From NCBI RefSeq assembly GCF_002811945.1, contig NZ_NPDX01000001.1, positions 991,001 to 1,055,000 on the forward strand: a DNA stretch of 64,000 nt, given 5' to 3'. The number at the start of each line of letters is the position of its first letter. The first letter of the stretch is position 1. The DNA is from Leptospira harrisiae. Lineage in GTDB: Bacteria > Spirochaetota > Leptospiria > Leptospirales > Leptospiraceae. Below, in pieces: positions 28,502 to 37,209 of the stretch. Under the pieces are notes generated by a model, which did no database searches, was not told the origin of the DNA, and worked only from the letters and a program-made list of their open reading frames with translations. The translations under genes were made by a program, and so were the position numbers.

Positions 28502-29451
28502 GAATACAACCTTTGTGCAATTCTTGCACCATATGTAATTAAATAAGAAGAACCTGCTCTACGAAAGACATCCCAAGTTTCCTTTAATCCATCTTCAAAA
28601 TTTAAAAATCCTTCGTTGGCTAGATATAAAAGACTCGCATATTCTCCGCTTACTTGGTAAGCACCTGTGGGTAGTCCTGTTTTTTCTTTGATAGGTCCAA
28701 TGAGATCAATTGCAGTCATTCCCGGCTTTACCATGAGTAAATCTGCTCCTTCTTCTTTGTCTCGGATAGAAGTGTGGATTGCTGTGTCACGGTCGCGAAC
28801 ATCAAGTTGGTAACCACTTCGGTCTCCAAATTGAGGAGATGAATCTGCTGCACCACGGAATGGTCCATAAAAGTTACTTTTGAATTTTGTGGAATAACTC
28901 ATAATTGGTATCATTGTATGTCCATTGGCATCCAAGATCTTTCGATGAGATCCCACTCGTCCGTCCATCATATCACTTGGCGCAATTCCGTCGGCTCCTG
29001 CATCAGCATAAATCAGTGCAAGGTCGGATAAACGTCTTAAAGTTAAATCGAGATCAATGGTCCCAGATTTGTGGAAGTGACAACAATGTCCGGTAGTTGT
29101 CACCGAACAGATGCAAGTATCCAACCAGAGAAACATATTTGGGAATGTTTTTTTTATAAGATTGATATTCGAATGATAAAAGTTTTTTGGAAAACTAGTA
29201 TCTGATTTATCCTTAGGCACCATAAATAATAAAAACTGTGATACACCGGATTTTAAATCAGATTCAATTTGCGTTAATATTGATTTATCTGTATCACGGA
29301 ATACGCCAGGTAATCCTTTGATTGGTTCCTTTTCAGTAATTCCTTCTGCCAAGAAAAGTGGTTGGATCATTTTTTTTACGTTCAATGAACCTGTCTCACC
29401 TAAGTTTCTTAAATATTGGTTGGAACGTAATCGGAGTGTTTGTTTTTTCAT
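28498..29451 (-). CDS. hemB: Delta-aminolevulinic acid dehydratase (porphobilinogen synthase)
   Basis: Condenses two 5-aminolevulinate to porphobilinogen; 317 aa from ATG 29451, which forms ATGA with the hemC stop (an ATG 24 bases further 5' is also in frame but less likely). Schiff-base lysines K189 (STKFKS) and K242 (MVKPGM) are present. The Cys-rich zinc site is intact ([17 protein letters not shown]113, C115, C123), indicating a zinc-dependent enzyme rather than a magnesium-only type. Confidence 0.95.
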   Translation of the reverse strand: MKKQTLRLRSNQYLRNLGETGSLNVKKMIQPLFLAEGITEKEPIKGLPGVFRDTDKSILTQIESDLKSGVSQFLLFMVPKDKSDTSFPKNFYHSNINLIKKTFPNMFLWLDTCICSVTTTGHCCHFHKSGTIDLDLTLRRLSDLALIYADAGADGIAPSDMMDGRVGSHRKILDANGHTMIPIMSYSTKFKSNFYGPFRGAADSSPQFGDRSGYQLDVRDRDTAIHTSIRDKEEGADLLMVKPGMTAIDLIGPIKEKTGLPTGAYQVSGEYASLLYLANEGFLNFEDGLKETWDVFRRAGSSYLITYGARIAQRLYS

Positions 29452-31001
29452 GGTTTTATATACCTTTCTACCCAAGAATCAAAAGATAATGATACAAAAA
29501 CTCGCGAGGAAGCTGCCTTTTCACCTATCGTCTGTTTAATTTTTTTAAATGTTGAACCAGGTCCAACAAAATGAATGACATTTAGTAGTTCAGGAAACCT
29601 TTTCGTGATAATATCAAATTCAGAGCCACTGCGCCAGTAGGCAGCCTTAACTTTTGATATATCAAAAGGTACGGGAATTTCCGGTGCTGAAACAAAGTAG
29701 GTAGGGACAACCGGATAAATGCTATTATGTTTGTCTGAATCAATATGGGTGAGTTTTACAAATTTTGGACTTCTTCCTAAAAGTAAATCTATACATGGTG
29801 GTTCACTTTCACCTAATCCATCACAGGTTCCGTTTACCCAAAATCCTCTGAGTGCTAAATCTTTCCATGTAGACAGGCCCGCTGACCAAAGTATTTGGTT
29901 TGTTGGATTGACAGACAAATCCAATGGGAATGCATAACCTCGAGAAACAAATACGTCTACATCTTTTGGGATAGAATATGTCAAACGTTCTCTTTGTCTT
30001 GCAGCCATTTTTGCATTGGGAGGCCAAACTTCATGACGGTGAAAACTTATATTTGGGCTATCTGATAACTCTTTTGTAAGTAAATTTTCTCCACCTTCAG
30101 TTTCTCCTCTAACGAATGTTATTTTTCCATAATCTCTAGTTAAAACTGAAACACCTATTTTTTGGTGGCAGCCACCACCGTATTGTGATAAAATTTTTCG
30201 TTCTTCGTTGGCAGTAAACTCTGCATCTTCATTGGAAATTTCTCTTAAAAGGGATTCTAGATGTTTATCTTCTTTTCTAATTTCGGCACATAAAGCTCCT
30301 TGTGCCGGTGCACTAGGGAAAATCGACGAAGGCATTACCATAAATAAAGAAAGATTAATAGTTTCTCTGATGAGTTGTTTGACTTCGCTAAGTTCATGGA
30401 TTTGATTTTCTTCATCTTCGAAACTAAGAATTCTATCTAAGGCTGCTTTCGCAATGAGGATCCCTCCGTTTTCATGTTCCAAATACTTTCTAAGTCGTGT
30501 TTGGATATTGCCTCTGACAGATTCTATTTTGACATGGAACGAATTGATGGGAGATGGAAAGTATGATTTTACAAAATCATGGATATGATGTTCTCTTCGT
30601 GGAGAAGAAGTGAGGATTGTAATTTCCGTAGGTGCTGAGATCCATTTATTTCTTTTGAATAATAAAACGTCCCGAACGTCTTCTCTAGGTAAAATGGGGA
30701 CAAGTAAAGTGTCATTACGTTCCCTCAAGTCCATATCTTTCCAAGAATGAATGACTATATCAATTTTATGATTTAATAAATCTTCTTGAAGGTCTTTTGT
30801 GAAAATACCTTGCCCTGCAAATTGCCATAAAGGCGTTTTTAGATCTTTATCACCCGCAGATTCCCGAAAGACAGTTTGAAATTCTTTTGTTTTGTTTTTT
30901 TGTTGGAGTGCTTTGATTACAGAAAGGATTTGAATTCGAGAGAGAAGAGAGGACCTTCCTCCAATTTTGACAATATCAGACAAGTAAATCTTCCCATCCA
31001 T
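29448..31001 (-). CDS. hemC: Fused porphobilinogen deaminase / uroporphyrinogen-III synthase
   Basis: 517 aa, two enzymes in one chain. Residues about 8-320 are HemC: HSWKDM with catalytic D89, RGNIQTRL, and the dipyrromethane-cofactor cysteine C278 in YGGGCHQ. Residues about 330-517 have the length and position of HemD and include HFVGPGSTFKKIK near the C terminus; HemD sequences are very divergent, so that half is assigned from context (no other hemD in the operon) and known Leptospira HemCD fusions. It overlaps hemA by 26 bases. Confidence 0.88.
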   Translation of the reverse strand: MDGKIYLSDIVKIGGRSSLLSRIQILSVIKALQQKNKTKEFQTVFRESAGDKDLKTPLWQFAGQGIFTKDLQEDLLNHKIDIVIHSWKDMDLRERNDTLLVPILPREDVRDVLLFKRNKWISAPTEITILTSSPRREHHIHDFVKSYFPSPINSFHVKIESVRGNIQTRLRKYLEHENGGILIAKAALDRILSFEDEENQIHELSEVKQLIRETINLSLFMVMPSSIFPSAPAQGALCAEIRKEDKHLESLLREISNEDAEFTANEERKILSQYGGGCHQKIGVSVLTRDYGKITFVRGETEGGENLLTKELSDSPNISFHRHEVWPPNAKMAARQRERLTYSIPKDVDVFVSRGYAFPLDLSVNPTNQILWSAGLSTWKDLALRGFWVNGTCDGLGESEPPCIDLLLGRSPKFVKLTHIDSDKHNSIYPVVPTYFVSAPEIPVPFDISKVKAAYWRSGSEFDIITKRFPELLNVIHFVGPGSTFKKIKQTIGEKAASSRVFVSLSFDSWVERYIKP

Positions 31002-31848
31002 TCATAATATGTATTTGTTCTTCCTCCCGTTCTCGAGTCAGCTCAGTAAGGAAAAATTGTAAGTCCATTTTTACCGATTGAATTTGTTCATCAGTTTCAT
31101 GCAGATCACTTAAAATTTGTGAAAGAGGTATGTATGTTTGGTAATTTTTATTGTTTGTTGCAGTTTGTCGAAAATCCAAAATGAAAGAAGAGCTCTCAAT
31201 CATCGATTCCCAGTTAAATGGTAAAAAACTTGATGCGATAACAATAGCCTCTTCGCCAGGTATATAGTCTTCCCAATGATGAGTAGTGATTGAAAAATCT
31301 TTTTGTAATTCGGCTAATTTTGTATGGTTTCGACCAACGATTCGAACTTCCTTATCTTTTGTAATCAGATAAGGAAGAATGGAGGTGGCAAGTTTTCCGG
31401 TTCCAAGTAAAGTTACTGATTTGTGTTTTTGTAAATAAGATTCAGCGATACTACCATAAGTTTGTCTTCCGATACCGGTAAGGTATTTGGAGCGGATTTG
31501 TTTCGTATGTTCTAATATTTGGTCTCGCAATCGTAAGAGAGAAAGTGCAAATGTAGACTCGGTTACTTTTTCCTCTCGGAAACGATCGCGAAACTGTGCT
31601 TGGATTTCCGATTCTCCAAAGAGTTTGGATCGTAAACCAGAAACAACTTCGAGCAAAAATCGATAAGCTTCATATCCGTGAAAAACTTCATATCCTTTGT
31701 AAAATCGTTCCGTTTCCGTGATGGGAAAGATTCTACGGTCGCCGAATGCAATGCTTCTTTGGCATGTTTGCCAAATCTCTAAACCTGCATCGTCTAAAGG
31801 ATTGCCTATGGGATCATTCGAATGTAATAGAATCAGATTTGACCACAT
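30976..31848 (-). CDS. hemA: Glutamyl-tRNA reductase, short form
   Basis: NADPH-dependent reduction of glutamyl-tRNA to glutamate-1-semialdehyde, the committed step of the C5 haem pathway. Only 290 aa, against about 420 for the family. The nucleophile is C29 in WQTCQRS (usual STCNR); the GESEIQAQ block and the Rossmann motif LLGTGKLATS (about 147-156) are present. The N terminus is shortened by about 20 residues, the histidine expected before GLRSKLFGES reads R-F, and the C-terminal dimerisation domain is almost wholly missing. First gene of the hem operon, with a HemR-type box upstream. The assignment rests on context and motifs together. Confidence 0.87.
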   Translation of the reverse strand: MWSNLILLHSNDPIGNPLDDAGLEIWQTCQRSIAFGDRRIFPITETERFYKGYEVFHGYEAYRFLLEVVSGLRSKLFGESEIQAQFRDRFREEKVTESTFALSLLRLRDQILEHTKQIRSKYLTGIGRQTYGSIAESYLQKHKSVTLLGTGKLATSILPYLITKDKEVRIVGRNHTKLAELQKDFSITTHHWEDYIPGEEAIVIASSFLPFNWESMIESSSFILDFRQTATNNKNYQTYIPLSQILSDLHETDEQIQSVKMDLQFFLTELTREREEEQIHIMNGWEDLLV

Positions 31849-31879
31849 AAATTTATTCTATCAAATACAAGGTTCCAAC

Positions 31880-31895
31880 TGTCACAAGATTGTCA
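31880..31895 (-). promoter_or_regulatory. HemR-type hem box upstream of hemA
   Basis: On the minus strand the sequence reads TGACA-ATCTTG-TGACA, an exact match to the TGACA-N6-TGACA direct repeat described for the response regulator HemR of the Leptospira HemKR system. Its centre is about 40 bases upstream of the hemA ATG, where binding could control the hem operon. msrB diverges from the same 109-base gap. Confidence 0.8.
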
Positions 31896-31919
31896 GTCTC
31901 TAAAAAAATAAAATATGAT

Positions 31920-31938
31920 ATTGAAACCTAGTCTCAAT
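31920..31938. promoter_or_regulatory. Imperfect palindrome upstream of msrB
   Basis: ATTGAAAC-CTA-GTCTCAAT, an 8-base inverted repeat with one mismatch and a 3-base spacer, centred about 30 bases before the msrB start. It could be a repressor site for msrB; no known box matches it convincingly. Confidence 0.35.
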
Positions 31939-31957
31939 TAATAAGGAATGGTTTATA

Positions 31958-32335
31958 ATGAACGAAGAAAATTGGAAAGAAAAACTCACTCCCTTACAAT
32001 ACCAAGTCACTCGAGAAAAAGGCACCGAACGACCGTTTACTGGAGAATACTACGAACATAAAGAGAAGGGCACATATCTTTGCGTTTGTTGTGGAGAAGC
32101 ATTGTTTTCTTCAAATGCTAAGTATGATTCAGGTAGTGGTTGGCCAAGTTACTATGAACCAGTTCGTAAGGAAGTAGTGGCAACAGAATCAGACCAAAGC
32201 CATGGTATGGTTCGAACAGAAATCCATTGCCAAAACTGCGGAGCACATCTTGGTCATGTTTTCCCAGATGGTCCGAAACCAACGGGATTACGTTACTGTG
32301 TGAATTCTGCTTCTTTAAAATTTCAAAAGGAATGA
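31958..32335 (+). CDS. msrB: Peptide-methionine (R)-S-oxide reductase
   Basis: Repairs the R-epimer of methionine sulfoxide in proteins; 125 aa, stand-alone MsrB. Two zinc-binding Cys pairs (CVCC and CQNC), the SGSGWPSY substrate motif, and the catalytic cysteine in RYCVNSASL are all visible. No signal peptide, so cytoplasmic. It is divergent from hemA and could share the intergenic control elements. TAAGGA precedes ATG. Confidence 0.96.
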   Translation: MNEENWKEKLTPLQYQVTREKGTERPFTGEYYEHKEKGTYLCVCCGEALFSSNAKYDSGSGWPSYYEPVRKEVVATESDQSHGMVRTEIHCQNCGAHLGHVFPDGPKPTGLRYCVNSASLKFQKE

Positions 32336-32579
32336 ATTAGTTCCGAACTAATTCTCTCTGTATTAGGAGTTCATGTTTATTGGAAAGTTGGTATCTTTTG
32401 CAAGTTAATTTATAAAGAAAGTCGATTGAAATGGAAACTGATTTTATTTGGTAAGTCAGTATCCTTTTGATACTAACTTTCGAAATCGTATCACTTTCAA
32501 AAGATAACAGCACTCCAAAGATCGGCACTCACTTTGGAAAACAATTCGAAATCGATACCCACTGAAAAAAGTAAGTCAC

Positions 32580-33026
32580 TTACTCTTTTAGCCAAGAAAC
32601 TTCGACACAGCCATCTGGTTTTCTATTGTCTGGGACTACGGGTCGTTCAAAAGCCACTGCCCCAAGGTTTACACCAATACGAAGAGCGATTCGTTTGGCC
32701 AAGTGTGAGTATTGGTTGGCTTCACATCGATTCCCTAATCTAGATTCTAACTTAGAAATCTGTAAGAGGAGGCTTGCATTTCCTTCTGACTCTTTCATTC
32801 CAATGGCGTGTTTTAATTGTATGGCCTTTTTTAGGTCTTCCCTAGCTGAGAGTAAGTCATTACTCTCCATTTTAACAATGGCACGTTCTTCCAGGCTTAC
32901 GATGACCGATGGGATCCGAGAAAGCCTCGTACTCCGAAGGATATCTTCGGCAGAATCTTCTAAGATGGGATTTGCATGCAAACCAAAGGAAATGATGAAT
33001 AGTATAGCAATTTGGTATTTGATCAT
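32580..33026 (-). CDS. Small exported protein with TPR-like helices
   Basis: 148 aa. Signal peptide at 1-18 (ending GLHANP). The mature part has two or three helical pairs resembling TPR units (DLLSAREDLKKAIQLKHAIG, then SLLLQISKLESRLGNRCEA), ending in a short beta tail with a Cys. The two cysteines in the mature part (NRCEA and DGCVEV) could form a disulfide. No function can be given. It diverges from rnpB. Confidence 0.6.
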   Translation of the reverse strand: MIKYQIAILFIISFGLHANPILEDSAEDILRSTRLSRIPSVIVSLEERAIVKMESNDLLSAREDLKKAIQLKHAIGMKESEGNASLLLQISKLESRLGNRCEANQYSHLAKRIALRIGVNLGAVAFERPVVPDNRKPDGCVEVSWLKE

Positions 33027-33130
33027 ACAATGGGTGCCTCACTGACTCCCTAAGACCGTTAGGTTGCATAATTTGTGCCAATTGGAATAAATACTCATAG
33101 ACGATATCGAACCTGACTTTCCAATGAAAC

Positions 33131-33479
33131 TGACTCTGGCCGAGCGATCGCCTTTTTCCTCCCCTCTGGGAGTGGAAGGGGAGGAAAGTCCGGACACTAG
33201 GGGACAATCGGACCGAGTAACACTTGGGCTTTTGGGTTCTAGAAATGGAATTCGGAAGACGGAAAGTGCAACAGAAAGGAAACCGCCTGCCTTTGGTAGG
33301 TAAGGGTGAAATGGTGGAGTAAGAGCCCACCGCTCTATCTGTAAGGATAGAGGCGGGTAAACCCTCCGATGTGCAATCTCAAGTAAACAACCGTTACGAG
33401 CATGTCCCGCCAGGTTGTGGGTAGAGAGCATCAGATAAATGGTCGCATAGAACAGAATCCGGCTTATGGGCCAGAGTCA
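33131..33479 (+). ncRNA. rnpB: RNase P RNA (bacterial class A)
   Basis: Catalytic RNA that matures tRNA 5' ends. Conserved blocks: GAGGAAAGTCCGGAC (33181-33195, P4 5' strand), GTGCAACAGAAAG, GTAAGAGCCCACCG and ACAGAATCCGGCTTAT (3' strand of P4, 33452-33467). The ends pair perfectly as helix P1: TGACTCTGGCC (33131-33141) with GGCCAGAGTCA (33469-33479). A T7 run follows directly, so P1 plus the T run may also serve as terminator. A possible promoter is TTGGAA (33082) and TATCGA (33105) with a 17-base spacer. The 3' 16 bases overlap the convergent NERD gene. Confidence 0.95.
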
Positions 33480-35023
33480 CCTTTTTTTAAAATCGATTGT
33501 ATCACTTCTTCTTCGTTAGGTGGAAAAAATACACAAACTAAACTTCTAATTTTCAAAATGGTTTCCGCAATTGCCGTTTTAGTTTCCGTTAGATTCCAAT
33601 TTTCAAATCCAATGAGAATTCCGCAGGTTTCTTCCATTCCAATAAATTCATTTGAAGAATAATGGCGCATACCATTCTCATTCAAAAATTGTTTTAGTCC
33701 CGTTCGTATTATATATTCCTCTGAAGTATAGATAACTACTATTTCATCGTTTTCGACTTCTAAAACTTTTTTTGCATATCCATAACACCACCGAATCTGG
33801 TCTGTTAGGTCTTCGTCATTTTTTATAAATTGAATATCTGAAAGATGGTTTTGGGAGGGTGATTCAGAAAAATCATTGAGTAATACATTCGCAAAATTGA
33901 CAATTTCTGGCGAGTTTCTGATGTTTCGTTTGATGTCCCATACATGAACAGGTAAAGAATTCCAGTAATCTAACATTGGTGAAGCCATATATTTAAATTG
34001 GCGTGAGATAAATAAAATCCAGTTTTTATTTTCCCAAAAATATTTTGATAAAAATAATAATACTTCTGTTTCTGGCTTTTGATCTAAAATATCTTCGATT
34101 CCATCCGCGATCAAAAGATCAAAATTGTTATGATTGATTTCGCTGGTGTTTGTAATCAGTTCGATATTGTTTTTTTCTGGAATGTTCGTTAATTCATCTT
34201 TCCATATTTCGTAAAGTGCTTTGGCACCTTGCCATAATAAAACTTTTTTACCCATTCTAGCATTTTGTAATGCCAATTCACCAGCAAGAATTGATTTTCC
34301 GGAACCTGTACTACCAAAAACAATATTACGAGGGTAATTGTTGATACCTTCCACAAGTTGAAATTGTTCTTTCGTGAAAAATAATAAATTCTCTTCCTCT
34401 TTTTCTTTCTGTGATCGAAACGTTTGAAAGAAGTTTAGATTTTTTTTGATAATTTCGTGTGCTTTTACTAAGACAGATTCTGGCAATGGCTCTCGGTTAT
34501 AACGAAAAAGAACTGATTCTAATATAGAATTTAAATCTACATCATCATCTACTTCTTTGCCACCAAATACATAGAGATGCCTGTCATTTGGTAAGTGGAA
34601 TTCTTTTCTTTCGTTTTTCAAAAAAAATATAGCACTATCATAATAATCGACTGGAAACAAGTCTGTGAGTTGGTTGTGGTTTTTGAAAAATTCGCGGATC
34701 AAATCTCTTTGGGTTTGCACTTGTTCGATTGGGTTTGAATAAGACTTTCCTTCTACAGGTTTCCAATCTCTTTCCCTTACATTATAAAATTCCCATTCTC
34801 CTTTTTTCTGTCTCCACTTACCATTTTTAAGTTCGATCGTAATCACTCCATAGGGTGAGATCACGAGGAAGTCGATTTCTCGCATTGGTACATCAGGAGT
34901 GATAAGGGTGATGGAATAATAGATATTACATTTTATGCGAATTTCTTCGGAAAAACGGGTATAAAAATGGGATTCAAGCGAAATATCTTTCGCTTTTCCG
35001 TGAAACTGTTTTGGATAAATCAT
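33464..35023 (-). CDS. NERD-domain protein with P-loop ATPase
   Basis: 519 aa. Residues about 10-130 form a NERD (nuclease-related) domain: REIDFLVISPYGVITIELK holds the predicted catalytic D51, E64 and K66 of a restriction-endonuclease-like fold. A P-loop ATPase/helicase-like region follows, with Walker A GSTGSGKS (about 237-244) and a likely Walker B at LLIADGIEDI. Full UvrD-type helicase motifs are not clear, so it may be a reduced helicase or an AAA-like ATPase. Related proteins are thought to act in DNA processing or defence. The stop codon lies inside rnpB. Divergent from the lipoprotein gene. Confidence 0.75.
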   Translation of the reverse strand: MIYPKQFHGKAKDISLESHFYTRFSEEIRIKCNIYYSITLITPDVPMREIDFLVISPYGVITIELKNGKWRQKKGEWEFYNVRERDWKPVEGKSYSNPIEQVQTQRDLIREFFKNHNQLTDLFPVDYYDSAIFFLKNERKEFHLPNDRHLYVFGGKEVDDDVDLNSILESVLFRYNREPLPESVLVKAHEIIKKNLNFFQTFRSQKEKEEENLLFFTKEQFQLVEGINNYPRNIVFGSTGSGKSILAGELALQNARMGKKVLLWQGAKALYEIWKDELTNIPEKNNIELITNTSEINHNNFDLLIADGIEDILDQKPETEVLLFLSKYFWENKNWILFISRQFKYMASPMLDYWNSLPVHVWDIKRNIRNSPEIVNFANVLLNDFSESPSQNHLSDIQFIKNDEDLTDQIRWCYGYAKKVLEVENDEIVVIYTSEEYIIRTGLKQFLNENGMRHYSSNEFIGMEETCGILIGFENWNLTETKTAIAETILKIRSLVCVFFPPNEEEVIQSILKKGDSGP

Positions 35024-35066
35024 TTTTTAGTTCTGTAAACTGAGTGCCAGAGTTTCCAATGGTGAT

Positions 35067-35672
35067 ATGAAACTGATACCACTAACCTTATTTTTCTGCC
35101 TATTGTTTTGTGCCTGCGCCGGTGGGAATATTAAAATAAAGATCAAACCAGATCGTTCGGGGGAATTGGTTTTGTATCAGAAAAAGATCACAAAACAAAC
35201 TTCAGGATTGCCATTTGGAACGGGGCTTGTTGCAACAGGAGAACTTGAAATCCGTTTCAAGGAAAGGGCGTATCGTTTTAAAGATTATACACATATTCTT
35301 CCTCCAGGATTTCGATTGATTGAGTTTACCGAAGAGCAAATTCATGAAATCCAACTTGTGATCGATACAAGTAAAACATCTCCACTTTTGTTAGCACTTG
35401 AAATTGATAAAGAAGAAATCAATTCTATTCTCAACGAAGCAAAACTACGAGATGACTTACTTCGTTTTAATACATTAGTTGAATTTATACAATTCGAAAT
35501 TCAGTTTCCATTCCCAATTAAAAAAGTAAAGTTTGCCGATCCAAGAACTCCGGGTGAGTGGACAGCAAGGTTAGATAGCAATGAAAAGATGATTGTGAAT
35601 ATTCCCTTACATTCAGTTTGGGCAAACGAACACCAGTTAACAACGATTCAGATATATCCTGATTCGAACTAG
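35067..35672 (+). CDS. Putative lipoprotein, 201 aa
   Basis: Lipoprotein signal at residues 1-18 with lipobox-like FCAC-AGG (likely lipidated Cys at about 18). The mature part is beta-rich with no recognised domain (KIKIKPDRSGELVLYQKKI near the start). Spirochete lipoboxes are looser than in enterics, which fits. Its 3' end overlaps the convergent siroheme gene by 4 bases; nothing in the context shows its role. Confidence 0.65.
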   Translation: MKLIPLTLFFCLLFCACAGGNIKIKIKPDRSGELVLYQKKITKQTSGLPFGTGLVATGELEIRFKERAYRFKDYTHILPPGFRLIEFTEEQIHEIQLVIDTSKTSPLLLALEIDKEEINSILNEAKLRDDLLRFNTLVEFIQFEIQFPFPIKKVKFADPRTPGEWTARLDSNEKMIVNIPLHSVWANEHQLTTIQIYPDSN

Positions 35673-36262
35673 GGTTTATGAAAGTATTTTGAATTTAAGT
35701 TTTGAATGATTTCCTTTAAGGCAAGTCTTCTTTCTTCCGGATCCGGAAGGATCTCTTTTAGTTTTCGTCTCATTTCAAAAACTGTTTCCATAAATTCATG
35801 ATCTTCTTCGGGTAGAATCTCTTCGAAAAGTTTGCGGAGAGTCGAGGATACTCCAGCAAACTTTCCATCAGTTGAAATGGCAAATTGAATAGGGCCAACA
35901 TTGACTGTTGAAGAGGAATAAAAGTCACAATTTTTTGGATCATCGACTGAGTTAACCCAAATTCCTTTTCCTTTTGCGATGGCTCTGAATTTTTGGTTTG
36001 TATTGGGGTCACTGGTACCTAAAAAAATAATATCTCGATTGTTTAAATCTTCTTCTTGGACTGCACGTTTTTCAACTTTGATACTAGGGTATTTTGTTAA
36101 AAAAGTTTTTACTTCGTCACTAAACTCAATGGCGATGACATGAATATAGGCTCCTGTAAACTCAAGGCCAGTTAACTTTTCAAGACAGGCATTCCCTCCG
36201 CCCACAATTAAAATATTTTTGTTTTCTAAATTTAAAAAGATTGGATATTTTTTTAATTTCAT
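35669..36262 (-). CDS. Precorrin-2 dehydrogenase / sirohydrochlorin ferrochelatase (Met8/CysG-N type)
   Basis: 197 aa, NAD-dependent oxidation of precorrin-2 to sirohydrochlorin, and probably Fe2+ insertion to give siroheme for sulfite reductase. Rossmann motif LIVGGGNACLEKL (about 18-30), FLGTSDP, and NSVDDPKNCDF, the last carrying the conserved Asp region of Met8. It follows cobA with a 4-base overlap. Together they do what one CysG does in enterics. The adjacent divergent cysJI are the expected consumers of siroheme. Confidence 0.88.
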   Translation of the reverse strand: MKLKKYPIFLNLENKNILIVGGGNACLEKLTGLEFTGAYIHVIAIEFSDEVKTFLTKYPSIKVEKRAVQEEDLNNRDIIFLGTSDPNTNQKFRAIAKGKGIWVNSVDDPKNCDFYSSSTVNVGPIQFAISTDGKFAGVSSTLRKLFEEILPEEDHEFMETVFEMRRKLKEILPDPEERRLALKEIIQNLNSKYFHKP

Positions 36263-37044
36263 TCGAAAAACAAACTCTGTAGAGTGAGGGCATTCAATTT
36301 TTCTTTCCGATTGAGTAATGGTCTTACTGCTTCGCCTACGTATAATATTCCTGGTCCATTGGTTTGTTTTAATATCCCACCTAATGCAGTCTTTGCGAGA
36401 GTGGATGTAGAATAAATGGGATTTTCTCTCCCAACATTTTCAGCAAGGACGATGGGAGTGGATTCTTTGATTCCTTTTTGGATCAATCGTTCTGCCAGTT
36501 CCTTTGTCTTTTTACTTCCCATTAGAATGACAATGGTTCCGAGAAAATTCTCCATTCCGATCCAACTGCGTTCATCTTCCAAAATGGTGTGGCCGTCCAA
36601 AACGATGATTTGCCTTGAGATGCCACGAACGGTAAGCGACACACCTAATTCAGCGACTCCCGCTGTCACGGAACTCACTCCAGGGATCACTTCAAAGGGG
36701 ATTCCAAATTCTTCCAAGCTGCTTATTTCTTCCGCCAGTCTACCGAAAATGGAGGCATCTCCCCCTTTCAATCGAACCACCCGTTTCCCTTCAGAGGCAA
36801 ATTCAACTAGAAGGTTGTTGATTTCTGTTTGGGTGCGTGCATGTTCCTTTGCTCTTTTTCCCACATACAGAATCTGAGCATCTTCGGGAAATATGTCTAA
36901 AAAGCCGGGATCGAGGAGGGCATCATAGAGAATGACTTCGGCGGTTTCGATACGACTCCGTCCGCGGAGGGTCAAAAGGTCAATGGGGCCAGGGCCACCA
37001 CTCACAAAACTGACAAATCCATGTTCTGTCTTATTGGAGGACAT
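36259..37044 (-). CDS. cobA: Uroporphyrinogen-III C-methyltransferase
   Basis: SAM-dependent methylation of uroporphyrinogen III to precorrin-2, the branch point from haem to siroheme; 261 aa. SFVSGGPGPIDLLTLRG (SAM pocket), YDALLDP, RLKGGDASIFGR and PGVSSVTAG are all conserved. A single-domain SUMT, not fused to CysG-N. Divergent from cysJ across a 165-base gap. The substrate comes from the hem operon at 23-32 kb. Confidence 0.93.
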   Translation of the reverse strand: MSSNKTEHGFVSFVSGGPGPIDLLTLRGRSRIETAEVILYDALLDPGFLDIFPEDAQILYVGKRAKEHARTQTEINNLLVEFASEGKRVVRLKGGDASIFGRLAEEISSLEEFGIPFEVIPGVSSVTAGVAELGVSLTVRGISRQIIVLDGHTILEDERSWIGMENFLGTIVILMGSKKTKELAERLIQKGIKESTPIVLAENVGRENPIYSTSTLAKTALGGILKQTNGPGILYVGEAVRPLLNRKEKLNALTLQSLFFE

Positions 37045-37209
37045 ATCTGTTATACCTTGCGATATTGCTAGAAATAGTCAAGTGAATGGCTAATTATTTC
37101 TACAAAATCTCCATTTTTTTGATTTACTTGGGGTGTATATCTGGGGAAAGATTCAATTTATCAGACTTTTTGGATGTTTTACTGGAATCCAAATCAAATA
37201 TAGGTTTTT

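Noticed and set aside
32337..32528. 63-codon open frame on the minus strand between msrB and the exported protein gene
   Set aside because: GTG start without a ribosome-binding site and no recognisable family; it could be a remnant, but nothing supports it as an expressed gene. The surrounding 244 bases show no other feature.
37045..37209. Possible operator matching the cysH repeat in the cobA-cysJ gap
   Set aside because: I found no copy of TATATTGGAC or TTAGCGGA there; only short A/T-rich similarity (ATTTCTACAA), which is not convincing.
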